The notes under the pieces are model-generated. The model did not search any database and was not told the origin of the DNA. It was given only the letters and a program-made list of their open reading frames with translations. Positions 35,087 to 44,321 of a stretch of DNA of 54,397 bases are shown one piece after another. Origin of the DNA: Nocardiopsis prasina DSM 43845 (GTDB lineage Bacteria; Actinomycetota; Actinomycetes; Streptosporangiales; Streptosporangiaceae); contig NZ_ANAE01000075.1 of the NCBI RefSeq assembly GCF_000341265.1, forward strand, positions 1 through 54,397, read 5' to 3'. Positions within the stretch are counted from its first letter, which is position 1. Each line of letters opens with the position of its first letter. The translations under genes were made by a program, and so were the position numbers.

Positions 35087-35572
35087 CTACAACGGGCGTC
35101 CCCGAGGCCGACCGCGCTTCTTGATCGCGATCTGCCGGGGTCCACCGGTGTGGGCGCCCCCGTGGACGACGACCTCCAGGAGGCCGTCGCCGAAGGCCGC
35201 CTCCACGTCCTCGTCGTCGATGTCCTCGGGAAGACTGATCTCACGCCGGAACGAGCCCATGAAGCGCTCGGAGGTGTAGTAGATCGTGCTGTCGTCCTCC
35301 TCGCGGTGCCGCTCGCCGCTGATGACGAGCACGCCGTGCGCCAGGCTGACGGAGACCTCGGTCTCCTTGACCCCGGGCAGCTCCGCTCGGATGACGAGGT
35401 CGCGGCCCTTGGCCAGGATGTCCGTGGACGGGCTCCAGGCGTCGGCGAACGTCCTCTCGCGCTCACCCACCTGGGTGGTCTCGATCGTGGAGATCGTGTC
35501 CGACATCCTGTTCATCTCGGTGATCATGTCCACCACCCCGTGGAAGGGGTTGCTGAACCTCTTGGGTGCCAC
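35087..35572 (-). CDS. Hsp20/alpha-crystallin family small heat-shock protein
   Basis: 161 residues. Alpha-crystallin domain at about residues 45-140: DLVIRAELPGVKETEVSVSL, then GVLVISGER, FMGSFRREISLPEDIDDEDV and GLLEVVV. Small heat-shock proteins hold unfolding proteins. The C-terminus is unusual: KKRGRPRGRPL (151-161) replaces the usual I-x-I tail with an AT-hook-like, DNA-groove-binding motif. GTG 35572 follows AGGAGG. No HAIR or CIRCE element was recognised upstream. Confidence 0.9.
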   Translation of the reverse strand: MAPKRFSNPFHGVVDMITEMNRMSDTISTIETTQVGERERTFADAWSPSTDILAKGRDLVIRAELPGVKETEVSVSLAHGVLVISGERHREEDDSTIYYTSERFMGSFRREISLPEDIDDEDVEAAFGDGLLEVVVHGGAHTGGPRQIAIKKRGRPRGRPL

Positions 35573-35621
35573 CGTTACCTCCTCAATGCGCCGTCGGTGG
35601 CGCTCCGTCCACCTTCAGGAA

Positions 35622-37238
35622 CTACTGGTCCCTACTGTGCCCGGTCCCGGAACGGGACCGGTCCTCGCCCCGCACCTTCTTGGGCTCGCCCGGGGCGCGT
35701 TCGGTCCCCAGGCCCTTGAACAGACCCGCCACCATGAACAACAGGATCACGGCGAAGGGCAGACCGGTGATCACCGACGCCGCCTGTAGCGCCGAGAGCG
35801 CGTCGTCGCCGCCGGCCACCAGGAGGATCCAGGTGACACCGCCCAGACAGACGGCCCAGAAACCGCGCTGGATGCGGTTCGGATTCTTGGTACCGCCGTT
35901 GGTCAGCATGTCCACGACCAAGGAGCCGGAGTCCGCGGAGGTGATGAAGAAGATGGCCACGACCGCCAGCAGCCACACGGCGGCGATCACGGCGACCACA
36001 CCGGTGATCGGAAGTGCTTCCAGCAGGGTGAACGCCGCCTGCGCCTCGTCTCCCTCGATGAAGTTGGCCCTGCCCGCCAGGTCGTAGAAGAGCCCCGAGC
36101 CGCCGAACACACCGAACCACAGGACGCAGACGGCGGTGGGGGCGAACAGGGCGCCGATCACGAACTCGCGGATGGTGCGGCCGTAGGAGATTCGGGCCAG
36201 GAAGATGCCGACGAAGGGCGCCCAGGAGATCCACCATCCCCAGTAGAAGATGGTCCAGGCCTGGACCCACTCGGCGGCCTGCGCGTCGACCCGGGGACTG
36301 GGGAACGACAGGCTCCACGAGACGAGGTTGCTCAGGTACTCGCCGGTCGCGGTGGTGGTGCTCGCGATGATCCACAGCTTGGGTCCGACCGCGAAGACGA
36401 ACGCCAACAGGATGAAGGCCAGCCACAGGTTGATCACCGACAGCCGGCGCAGACCCTTGTCGATGCCCGACAGTACGCTGAACAGCGCCACCGCAGTGAT
36501 GACCGCGATGATCACGGTCTGGACCAACGCGTTGTTCGGAACCCCGAACACGTCGCTGAGTCCGCCGTTGATCTGGAGGGTGCCCAGACCGAGGGACGTG
36601 GCCAGACCGAAGATCGTGCCGAACACCGCGAGGATGTCGACGACGTTGCCGGGCCAGCCGAAGGCGCGGTCGCCGAGCAGCGGGTAGAGCGCGGAGGCCG
36701 GGCGCAGGGGCAGGCCCTTGCGGTAGGCGAAGTAGCCGAGGGAGAGCCCCAGGGCGATGTAGACGGCCCAGGGGTGGAAGCCCCAGTGGAAGAACGTGAG
36801 TGCCAGCGACTCCGACGCCGCTTCGGGCAGCGGAACGCCGTCCGGACCGGGCATGAGCGAGGCGTCACGCGGCCAGTGCAGGTGCTCGATGGGCTCGGCC
36901 ACGCCCCAGAAGACCAGTCCGATGCCCATACCCGTGGTGAAGAGCATCGCGAACCAGGCGAGTGTGCTGAACTCGGGCCGTGAGTCGTCCGGTCCGAGTC
37001 GGATACTCCCGTACTTGCTCAGCATCAGGAAGACCGCGGTGCCCACGAAGAACACCGTCGCCAGGACGTAGATCCAGCCGACCTGTTCGCCGAGCCATGT
37101 GCGGGTGCTCTCGGTGGCCTCCAGCATGGGGCCCGTGAACGCGACGCCCATGATGATGAAGGCGATGATCACGAGGCCCGAAACGCCGAAGACCGTGGGG
37201 TTCGTCTTTTCTTTTATGTATGTGCGCAGGGATGAGAT
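35622..37238 (-). CDS. BCCT family osmolyte (betaine/choline/carnitine) transporter
   Basis: 538 residues from the start used here. About twelve membrane segments, with the BCCT signature WTIFYWGWWISWAPFVGIFL, a glycine-rich MGIGLVFWGVAEP and TFFHWGFHPWAVY. It imports betaine-like osmolytes with sodium or protons. The start is odd: the only strong ribosome site, GGAAGGAG (37245-37252), is spaced for an ATC codon (37238-37236), which begins ISSLRTYIKEKTNPTVFG, a typical BCCT N-terminus. No ATG or GTG is in frame nearby. A TTG upstream would add a 14-residue or so leader. The C-terminal tail is charged. Confidence 0.85.
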   Translation of the reverse strand: MSSLRTYIKEKTNPTVFGVSGLVIIAFIIMGVAFTGPMLEATESTRTWLGEQVGWIYVLATVFFVGTAVFLMLSKYGSIRLGPDDSRPEFSTLAWFAMLFTTGMGIGLVFWGVAEPIEHLHWPRDASLMPGPDGVPLPEAASESLALTFFHWGFHPWAVYIALGLSLGYFAYRKGLPLRPASALYPLLGDRAFGWPGNVVDILAVFGTIFGLATSLGLGTLQINGGLSDVFGVPNNALVQTVIIAVITAVALFSVLSGIDKGLRRLSVINLWLAFILLAFVFAVGPKLWIIASTTTATGEYLSNLVSWSLSFPSPRVDAQAAEWVQAWTIFYWGWWISWAPFVGIFLARISYGRTIREFVIGALFAPTAVCVLWFGVFGGSGLFYDLAGRANFIEGDEAQAAFTLLEALPITGVVAVIAAVWLLAVVAIFFITSADSGSLVVDMLTNGGTKNPNRIQRGFWAVCLGGVTWILLVAGGDDALSALQAASVITGLPFAVILLFMVAGLFKGLGTERAPGEPKKVRGEDRSRSGTGHSRDQ

Positions 37239-37453
37239 GGTGTCTCCTTCCCGACACCGCCGGGGGACCAACGGTGTTTGGGAGAGTCTGCCGGTCCCGC
37301 TGCCGGCCACGGATGGGTCCCGTGGGATGTTAGGGCCGTTGGTCCCTGGCAGCAAAGTAAAGCCGCGAGTTGGAGTGTTCCGACAAAAACGGCATGACGG
37401 ACTTGAGTCCCGTGCGTCGCAGTGTTCGCGGGACCCGGAGGGCACTCGGAAAA

Positions 37454-37972
37454 TCAGGGACCGGGCGGTTTCGTGGTGATCAGTTCCTCAAGGGTGAGGC
37501 CCACGCGACCCAGCCAGTCCGCGATCACCTCGAGTTCCGCGTCGGTGTAACCGGAGTGCAGGTCGGTCATGGCCTGGCGCATGCCCGGCGCGGGGGGGCC
37601 GAGCGCGCTTTCGGCGCCCTCCAGCAGTCGCACGGCGATCTTGCGCCGGTCCAGCGGGTGCGGCGCCCGCTCGACCAGTCCGTGCGCCTCAAGCCGGTCC
37701 ACGACGCCGGTCACGGAGCCGGTGGACAGGCAGAGGCTGTCGGCGATCTCGCCGGGCGTCATGGTGCCGCTCGCGCGCAGCAGTGTGTAGCACTGGAAGT
37801 CGGTCGGGTTCATGCCCGTGCGGTCGGCCATGCGGTGCAGGAGCCGGACCAGGCGTACCGCGAGCTGCTGCCCGTCGCTCTGGAGCGCCTCGTACAGCTC
37901 CCCACGTGTCCTGTGACCGTGGCCGTCTCCGAGTGCCTTCGCAGGAGGCTCGGTGCTGGGCACGGTGTCCAT
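37454..37972 (-). CDS. MarR-family transcription regulator
   Basis: 172 residues. Winged-helix MarR core: LVRLLHRMADRTGMNPTDFQ, then TMTPGEIADSLCLSTGSVTG (recognition helix), VVDRLEAHGLVERAPHPLDRR (wing) and a dimerising C-terminal helix. MarR proteins usually repress neighbouring genes and respond to small ligands. The open frame extends to 38011; ATG 37972 has GGGAG four bases upstream. It diverges from crtE and lies upstream of the BCCT gene on the same strand, so it may control either. Confidence 0.87.
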   Translation of the reverse strand: MDTVPSTEPPAKALGDGHGHRTRGELYEALQSDGQQLAVRLVRLLHRMADRTGMNPTDFQCYTLLRASGTMTPGEIADSLCLSTGSVTGVVDRLEAHGLVERAPHPLDRRKIAVRLLEGAESALGPPAPGMRQAMTDLHSGYTDAELEVIADWLGRVGLTLEELITTKPPGP

Positions 37973-38035
37973 GGATCTCCCTACCGCTCCGTGAACGGTC
38001 CCTCCGGTCACTTGTCGTCGAGTCTAGGCCGCCTC

Positions 38036-38050
38036 CCAAGTGTCGCTTGG
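38036..38050. promoter_or_regulatory. Dyad between the MarR gene and crtE
   Basis: CCAAG-TGTCG-CTTGG lies in the 116-bp divergent region, about 65 bp before the MarR start and 40 bp before crtE. Its size suits a MarR dimer site. The binding is inferred. Confidence 0.4.
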
Positions 38051-38088
38051 CCGCGGAGAGGGCCGCGTGAAATGATCTCCAGAGTAAG

Positions 38089-39255
38089 ATGCTCGGTTTC
38101 CAAGGTATTTCCCGAAAAATCGGACACTCACTGGGGGTAGCCATCACCGTCTCACCTGCGGACACACTGGAGGAACCGCTTCCCACCGACCTCGACGGTG
38201 TTCGGGACGCGGTGAACGGGCTCCTGGCCGGATACCTCGGACACAGGGTCACAGAGGCGTGCGGGACCGACCGCGACTTCGCGGCGGAACTCTGCGCGAG
38301 GATGTCCGCCTTCACACTGCACGGGGGCAAGGGACTGCGCTCCGTCCTGGCCTGGTGGGGCTGGCTCGCCGGTGGGGGCGCGGACACCGGCCCCGGCGCG
38401 AGGTCGGCTCTGCGGGCGTGCTCGGCGGTCGAGGTCCTCCAGTCCTTCGCCCTCGCGCACGACGACGTGATGGACGCCGCCCCGCTCCGGCGCGGTGCCC
38501 CCTCCTTCCACACCGTGTACACGACACAACACCGGGAGCGCGGCCTGCGCGGGGACGCGCGCCGCTACGGCGAGTCCCTCGCGATCCTGGTCGGCGACCT
38601 CGCCATGGTCTGGGCCGACGACCTCCTGCACGAATCCCTGGCCGACCTGCCCACCGGGTCCGCCGCGCACGCGGTGTGGCGGGACATGCGGACCGAGGTC
38701 ATCGCGGGACAGTTCCTCGACCTCAGCGCCCAGGCCCACGGCGACCGCTCCGAGGAAGGGGCGATCCGCATCGACCAGCTCAAGACCGCGACCTACACGG
38801 TCGAACGTCCCCTGCACATGGGCGCAGTGATGGCCGGGACCGACGAGGGCACGGTGACAGCCCTGCGGGCCTACGGCACCGACGTGGGCGTCGCCTTCCA
38901 GCTGAGGAACGACCTGATGGACGCCTATGGCGCCCCCGACCACACCGGGAAGCGAACCGGCGAGGACCTGCGGGAGGGCAAGAACACGCTGCTCTTGGCC
39001 TGCGGGGTCCGGATGGCGGCCGAGACGGGGGACCTCGCGGCCCAGCGGGTGCTCGCCCGGGTCGGCCACCCCTCCGAACGGGTGGACGCCGAGGAGGCGG
39101 CCCGCGCGCTGGAGCGGGTCGGCGCCCGTGAGGAGGTCCGCGGCCGCTGCCGACTCCTGGCCGAACGCGGACTGGGGCGGATCCGCGGACTCGATCTCCA
39201 CCCCGCAGTCTCCGAAGGCCTGCACCGCTTCGCCGAGACGGCGGCCCGTACGTGA
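38089..39255 (+). CDS. crtE: Geranylgeranyl diphosphate synthase (polyprenyl synthetase)
   Basis: 388 residues. Trans-isoprenyl diphosphate synthase. First Asp-rich motif DDVMD (125-129), preceded by LHGGKGLRS where the family has GGKR. The second Asp-rich site reads NDLMD (274-278), with Asn for the first Asp, as in some actinobacterial relatives. Provides C20 diphosphate for carotenoid synthesis. The start is uncertain: ATG 38089 lacks a clear ribosome site, and TAAGAT just over it could be a -10, so translation may begin downstream. Its stop overlaps the crtI start (GTGA), so crtE-crtI-crtB form one operon. Confidence 0.88.
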   Translation: MLGFQGISRKIGHSLGVAITVSPADTLEEPLPTDLDGVRDAVNGLLAGYLGHRVTEACGTDRDFAAELCARMSAFTLHGGKGLRSVLAWWGWLAGGGADTGPGARSALRACSAVEVLQSFALAHDDVMDAAPLRRGAPSFHTVYTTQHRERGLRGDARRYGESLAILVGDLAMVWADDLLHESLADLPTGSAAHAVWRDMRTEVIAGQFLDLSAQAHGDRSEEGAIRIDQLKTATYTVERPLHMGAVMAGTDEGTVTALRAYGTDVGVAFQLRNDLMDAYGAPDHTGKRTGEDLREGKNTLLLACGVRMAAETGDLAAQRVLARVGHPSERVDAEEAARALERVGAREEVRGRCRLLAERGLGRIRGLDLHPAVSEGLHRFAETAART

Positions 39256-40772
39256 ACCCCGCACCGAGAGGACCCGTCGACGTGCCCCAGAGGAACGGTA
39301 GGGACCCCGTGGTCGTGGTGGGAGCCGGACTGTCCGGACTCTCCTGCGCGCTCCACTTGCTGGGAGCCGGACGGGAGGTGGTGGTGGTCGAACGCGAGGA
39401 CCACCCCGGCGGGCGCGCCGGGCGCCTGGACATGGACGGTTTCCGCGTCGACACCGGGCCGACCGTGCTCACCATGCCCGAACTCCTCGAGGAGGCGTTC
39501 GCCGCGGTCGGGGAGTCGGTCCGCGACCGCCTCGAACTCCTGCCGCTGGCACCCGCCTACCGGGCGGCCTTCACCGACGGCTCCACCGTGGACGTCCACA
39601 CGGACCGCGAACGGATGGCCGCCGAGGTGGCCAGGGTCGCGGGCCTCCGGGAGGCGGTGGGGTACCTGCGGCTGCGGGACTGGCTCACCCGCCTGTACGA
39701 GGTGGAGATGCGCTCGTTCATCGACGCGCGCTTCGACTCACCCCTCGACCTGCTCGGCCCCGACCTCGTCCGGCTCGCCGCGATGGGCGGGTTCGACCGG
39801 CTGTCCAGGGCGGTCGGCCGCCACCTGAAGGACGAGCGCCTGCGCCGGATCTTCTCCTTCCAGTCGCTCTACGCCGGGGTCGCCCCGGACCGGGCCCTGG
39901 CCGCCTACGCGGTCATCGCGTACATGGACACCGTGGCGGGCGTCCACTTCCCCAAGGGCGGGATGCGCGCCATGGGCGAGGCACTGGCGGGCGCCGCAGC
40001 CAAGGCCGGGGCGGTCCTGCGCTACGGGGAGTCGGCGCACCGCCTGGAACGCCGGGGGGACCGGGTCACGGCGGTCATCACCGGGAACGGGGAACGTCTG
40101 GCCTGCGACCACGTGGTGCTCACCACCGACCTCGCTGCCGCGCACCGGCTGCTCGACCACCGCCCCCGGCGCCCGGTACCGCACCGGTACTCCCCGTCCG
40201 CGGTGGTGCTCCACCTGGGCACCGACCGCACCTGGGACCAGCTGGCCCACCACACGATCTCCTTCGGCACGCAGTGGGAGCGCACCTTCACCGAGATCAT
40301 CGACGAGGGCCGGACCATGAGCGATCCCTCGCTCCTGGTCACCCAGCCCACCGTCACCGACCCGAGCCTGGCGCCCGAGGGCCACCACCTCCTGTACGTG
40401 CTGGCGCCCGCGCCCAACCTGGCCGCCGCCGACATCGACTGGGACACCGAGGGCCCCCGCTACAGGGACCGGATGGTGGCCGTCCTCGAAGCCAGGGGGA
40501 TGACCGGCCTGGACGCCTCGGTACGCGCCGAACACATGGTCACGCCCGCCGACTGGGCACGACAGGGACTGGCCCGGGGCACTCCCTTCTCCCTCGCCCA
40601 CACCTTCGCGCAGACCGGGCCCTTCCGGCCGCGCAACACCGTCCCCGGAACAGCCAACGCGGTCCTGGCCGGGTGCGGCACCACCCCCGGGGTGGGCCTG
40701 CCGACGGTCCTCATCTCAGGGAAACTGGCGGCCGCGCGCGTCGTGGCCGGAACGGAGCGGCGCGCACGATGA
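39252..40772 (+). CDS. crtI: Phytoene desaturase
   Basis: 506 residues. FAD-dependent desaturase that turns phytoene into lycopene. The dinucleotide-binding motif VVVVGAGLSGLSCALHLLG starts near residue 19. HPGGRAGRLDMDGFRVDTGP is typical of CrtI, and the C-terminal FAD-contact block GCGTTPGVGLPTVLISGKLA is present. Starts at GTG 39252, overlapping crtE, and ends overlapping the crtB start (ATGA). Confidence 0.94.
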   Translation: MNPAPRGPVDVPQRNGRDPVVVVGAGLSGLSCALHLLGAGREVVVVEREDHPGGRAGRLDMDGFRVDTGPTVLTMPELLEEAFAAVGESVRDRLELLPLAPAYRAAFTDGSTVDVHTDRERMAAEVARVAGLREAVGYLRLRDWLTRLYEVEMRSFIDARFDSPLDLLGPDLVRLAAMGGFDRLSRAVGRHLKDERLRRIFSFQSLYAGVAPDRALAAYAVIAYMDTVAGVHFPKGGMRAMGEALAGAAAKAGAVLRYGESAHRLERRGDRVTAVITGNGERLACDHVVLTTDLAAAHRLLDHRPRRPVPHRYSPSAVVLHLGTDRTWDQLAHHTISFGTQWERTFTEIIDEGRTMSDPSLLVTQPTVTDPSLAPEGHHLLYVLAPAPNLAAADIDWDTEGPRYRDRMVAVLEARGMTGLDASVRAEHMVTPADWARQGLARGTPFSLAHTFAQTGPFRPRNTVPGTANAVLAGCGTTPGVGLPTVLISGKLAAARVVAGTERRAR

Positions 40773-41728
40773 TGACCTCAGCCACGGGGGAACTGGACGC
40801 CGCGGGGATCGAGGCGGGGAGGCTGCGGGCCGACTACCTCCTGTGCCGCGCGCTGCACGCCCGCCACGGCCGCACCTACTTCGCCGCCACGCGGGTGCTC
40901 CCGCCCGAGCGCCGCCCCGGCATCCACGCCCTCTACGGGTTCGCGCGCTGGGTGGACGACATCGTCGACGAACCCGGCGCGGACACCACCCCGGACGACC
41001 AGCGGGCCCGGCTGGACGAGATCGGGGCCGACATGGACACCGCGTTCACGGGAGGGGAACCGCGTGAGCCGGTGCTGCGGGCCCTCGCGCACACTGTGGA
41101 GAGGTACGGCCTCCCGAGCGACTACTTCACGGCGTTCATGGCGTCCATGCGGATGGACCTCGACACCACGGCCTACCGGGACCTTCCCCACCTGCGCGAG
41201 TACATGTACGGGTCGGCGGCGGTGATCGGACTCCAGGTGCTGCCGGTCCTGGGGACGAGCGCGCCCAGGGAGGAGGCTGCGCCGCACGCCGCTGCGCTGG
41301 GGGAGGCCTTCCAACTCACGAACTTCCTCCGCGACGTGGCGGAGGACCTGCGCAGGGGTCGCGTCTACCTGCCCGCCGACGTCCTGGACGCGCACGGCGT
41401 GGACCGGCCGCTCCTGGAACACTGCGCGGTCACCCGTCGGCCCGACCCCCGGATGCGGGGCGCCCTCGCCGCGCTCGTGGAGGCCAACCAGGAGTTCTAC
41501 CGCGAGGCGGAGCCGGGCATCGCGATGCTCTCACCGGTCGCCCGACCGTGTGTCACCACCGCCTTCCGGCTCTACCGCGCCATCCTGGACGAGATCACCG
41601 CCGCCGACTTCGACGTGTGGAGCGTGCGCCACCGCGTCTCCGACACCCGCAAGCTGGCGGTGGCCGCGCCCGCCCTGGCCCGGGCGCTGTGGGCGCGGAC
41701 CGTGCCCCGCCCCAGGGCCGGCACCTGA
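40769..41728 (+). CDS. crtB: Phytoene synthase
   Basis: 319 residues. Condenses two geranylgeranyl diphosphates head to head. Both Asp-rich motifs are present: DDIVD (63-67) and DVAED (189-193) within FLRDVAEDLRRGRVYLP. ALYGFARWVDDIVDEPG is characteristic. The open frame begins much earlier in another gene's shadow; ATG 40769 overlaps the crtI stop by four bases, indicating translational coupling. ATG 40772 is a second option. Confidence 0.94.
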   Translation: MMTSATGELDAAGIEAGRLRADYLLCRALHARHGRTYFAATRVLPPERRPGIHALYGFARWVDDIVDEPGADTTPDDQRARLDEIGADMDTAFTGGEPREPVLRALAHTVERYGLPSDYFTAFMASMRMDLDTTAYRDLPHLREYMYGSAAVIGLQVLPVLGTSAPREEAAPHAAALGEAFQLTNFLRDVAEDLRRGRVYLPADVLDAHGVDRPLLEHCAVTRRPDPRMRGALAALVEANQEFYREAEPGIAMLSPVARPCVTTAFRLYRAILDEITAADFDVWSVRHRVSDTRKLAVAAPALARALWARTVPRPRAGT

Positions 41729-41775
41729 CCCTCCCGGAAGGGAGGGGACCGACAGAGGCCGCTGAGGAGGCACCC

Positions 41776-42783
41776 ATGACTCTGCCCGACCCCGAGCCGC
41801 GCCGTCTGCCGCTGCGGCGCATGCCCAGGAGCACCTGGGCGCGACAGGAACCGACCTGGCGCGAGGCCTCGCCCTCTGTCATCGGCCAAGCCCTCAAGCG
41901 GGCCCTCGCCCGCCCCTCCGGGAACTGGTTCGTGCTGGCCGCCAGCTCCGAGGTGCGCACGGACCGGCCGTTCGGACGGGTGGTGTCCGGAACCGAGCTC
42001 GTCGCCTGGCGCACTCCGGACGGGACCGCGCACGCGGGTCCCGGTGCCTGTCCCCACCTGGGGGCGCCGCTGTGCCGCGGAGCGGTGGCGGAGGGGCGCC
42101 TGGTGTGCCGCTGGCACGGGCTCTCACTGGAGTCCGGGGGGATGCCCGGATGGAGCCCGTACCCGGTGCACGACGACGGCGTGCTCGTGTGGGTCCGCCT
42201 GGACGAATGCGGAGGAGAGGAGCCGACGGAGGCCCCCGTCGTCCCGGAGCGCCCGAGGGCGGACACGAGCATCGCGGCGGTGGAGAGCCTGGCGGGACGC
42301 TGCGAACCCGAGGACGTGGTCGCCAACCGGCTCGACCCCTGGCACGGCTCGTGGTTCCACCCCTACTCGTTCGTCGGCCTGAGGGTGACCGAGGTCCCGC
42401 GGGGGCCGGACCCCGACCCGGACCGGCTGGTCGCGGACGTGGGGTTCCGGGTGGCGGGCCGGTGGGGCGTGCCGGTCCGGGCCGAGTTCACCTGCCCGGA
42501 ACCGCGCACCGTCGTCATGCGCATCATCGAGGGGGAGGGGACGGGCAGCGTGGTGGAGACCCACGCCACCCCGCTCGGCACCGACCGCGACGGGGTGCCG
42601 CGCACCGCCGTGATCGAGGCGACGGTGGCGGCGTCCGGGCGCACGGGTTTCGCCCTGGCCCGGCGCGTGGCGGGCGCGGTGCGGCCCGCGGTGCGGCTGG
42701 TGGCGCGCCGTCTGTGGAAGGACGACCTCGCCTACGCCGAGCGCCGCTACCTGCTGCGGACCTCCGGTCGCTGGCCCGGCTGA
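41776..42783 (+). CDS. Rieske [2Fe-2S] protein of the carotenoid locus (DUF5914-like)
   Basis: 335 residues. An N-terminal Rieske domain with CPHLGAPLCRGAVAEGRLV then CRWHG: ligands Cys92/His94 and Cys111/His114. The C-terminal half resembles the DUF5914 region of proteins found beside actinobacterial crtB, in the position often named crtV. It likely feeds electrons to, or is itself, an oxidative step on the carotenoid; the reaction is not established. ATG 41776 follows GAGGAGG. Its last 37 bp overlap the convergent crtU gene. Confidence 0.85.
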   Translation: MTLPDPEPRRLPLRRMPRSTWARQEPTWREASPSVIGQALKRALARPSGNWFVLAASSEVRTDRPFGRVVSGTELVAWRTPDGTAHAGPGACPHLGAPLCRGAVAEGRLVCRWHGLSLESGGMPGWSPYPVHDDGVLVWVRLDECGGEEPTEAPVVPERPRADTSIAAVESLAGRCEPEDVVANRLDPWHGSWFHPYSFVGLRVTEVPRGPDPDPDRLVADVGFRVAGRWGVPVRAEFTCPEPRTVVMRIIEGEGTGSVVETHATPLGTDRDGVPRTAVIEATVAASGRTGFALARRVAGAVRPAVRLVARRLWKDDLAYAERRYLLRTSGRWPG

Positions 42784-44321
42784 CGGGCGACCCGGGCCAG
42801 GCCGCGCAGGACCGCGTCGCGCCCCCGCCGGGGCACGGTCCACAGCGTGTGCCCCGGCAGTCCCCAGTGCGACAGCAGCGCGTTCGCGGCGCTCAGCCCC
42901 GTGGTGGCGGCCCCCTCCATGAGCGCGACCGGCAGGTCGACGCGGACGTGGTCACCCGCCACCACCAGGGTGGGGTCGGGTGTGGTCACCGCACAGCGGT
43001 CCCGGTATCCGCCCGGCGGGAAGAGCGCGCAGTCCGCGCGCAGTTCGTGTCGCGCGTCCACCTCGCGCGCCGCCGCCAGCTCCGGGTAGACCGCCGTCGC
43101 CTGCTCCCACAGCGACTTCCGCTCCGCGGCGGGGTCGTGGTCCTCGGGCAGCGCGTAGGCGTGCAGCTCCACCACGGAGCCGCCGGTGCGCGCGGCCCAC
43201 TCCCGCGCCTGGTCCTCGTAGCGGTCCAGGACGCTCACGTTGTCAAGCGTCGGATACCCGGCGGTGCCCAGGAAGGCCTGCCGGTGCGGCCGGACCGGGT
43301 GGTCCAGCCAGTAGCGGGAGACCAGGAACGGCGGCGCGGACCCGATCCCCGCGACCCGTTCGCGCCAGGCGGCCGTCCCGAGCCCGGGGGAGGCCGCCAC
43401 GAGGGCGCGCAGCCCGCGCGGATCGGCGGCCAGCACCACCGCGTCGAACTCCTCCCGGTCGTCATCCCCGCCCTCGCGCCAGGTGACCGCGTGGGGCAGG
43501 TGCTCCCCGGGAGTGACCCGCTCCGCCTCGACCCCCGTCCGGAAGCGCACCCCGGCCCGGCGCAGGTAGCCCTCCAGGGGATTCCACAGGGCCTGGGGGA
43601 AGGGCGAGCGCGGAACGTCGAACACCAGGCCCTCGGAGGACCCGAGGAAGTAGACGTGGAACATGACGGCCATCTCGGCGGCGGAGAGCCGCTCCGGCTC
43701 GGCGAAGAAGCTCCGGCTGAAGACCTCGAAGGCCAGGTGGCGGGCGGAGCGCGGGAAGCGGGTCACCTCCAGCAGTTCCCGGGCGCTGCGGTGTCCCAGG
43801 CGTTCGTGCACCCCGGGCACGTCCGCGTCCAGGAGCTGGAGCACCGCCGGGACGTTCACACCGGCCAGTTCCGAGACGGGGAAGCTCCGACTCGTCGCGG
43901 CCAGCGCGAACGCGTTCCACGGCGGGGTGGTGGGAAGGTTCGAGAAGCGGTCACGGGATCCGGACCGGTGCACCAGCGGGTAGTCGGACAGCGGCACCAG
44001 CGATTCCAGGCCGGGGTCCGCGCGCCGGAGCAGTCCGCGCAGGTTGTAGTACTGGCGAAAGAAGGCGTGGAATCCGCGGCTCATGGTGGCCGTGCTGCCG
44101 TCGGCGAGGGTGGTGTCCCACCCTCGAAGGCGTCCGCCGAGCCCGTCCTCACGCTCGAACACCACCACCTCCGATCCGCGCTCAGCCAGCCCGCACGCGG
44201 CGGCCAGTCCGGCGATGCCCCCGCCCACCACCGCGACACGGGGAGCGCTCTCCGGGCGCCGCCCACGCGGCGCGGGGGCGGGGATCCGCTCGGCTCGGGG
44301 GTCGTTGACGTCGGGGTTCAC
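42747..44321 (-). CDS. crtU: Carotenoid desaturase/methyltransferase (isorenieratene synthase-type CrtU)
   Basis: 524 residues. FAD-binding motif VAVVGGGIAGLAAACGLAER near residues 29-48, then DGLGGRLRGWDTTLADGSTA and MSRGFHAFFRQYYNLRGLLR, a pattern typical of CrtU rather than CrtI. The C-terminus has the FAD-contact block VAGDHVRVDLPVALMEGAAT. CrtU converts beta-rings to aromatic phi-rings with methyl migration, giving isorenieratene. GTG 44321 overlaps the crtT stop (GTGA). The frame is open much further upstream, but that part covers crtT and is a shadow. Confidence 0.9.
   Translation of the reverse strand: MNPDVNDPRAERIPAPAPRGRRPESAPRVAVVGGGIAGLAAACGLAERGSEVVVFEREDGLGGRLRGWDTTLADGSTATMSRGFHAFFRQYYNLRGLLRRADPGLESLVPLSDYPLVHRSGSRDRFSNLPTTPPWNAFALAATSRSFPVSELAGVNVPAVLQLLDADVPGVHERLGHRSARELLEVTRFPRSARHLAFEVFSRSFFAEPERLSAAEMAVMFHVYFLGSSEGLVFDVPRSPFPQALWNPLEGYLRRAGVRFRTGVEAERVTPGEHLPHAVTWREGGDDDREEFDAVVLAADPRGLRALVAASPGLGTAAWRERVAGIGSAPPFLVSRYWLDHPVRPHRQAFLGTAGYPTLDNVSVLDRYEDQAREWAARTGGSVVELHAYALPEDHDPAAERKSLWEQATAVYPELAAAREVDARHELRADCALFPPGGYRDRCAVTTPDPTLVVAGDHVRVDLPVALMEGAATTGLSAANALLSHWGLPGHTLWTVPRRGRDAVLRGLARVARQPGQRPEVRSR

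Noticed and set aside
36250-36687. Plus-strand frame inside the BCCT transporter
   Set aside because: Antisense to membrane helices of a well-recognised gene.
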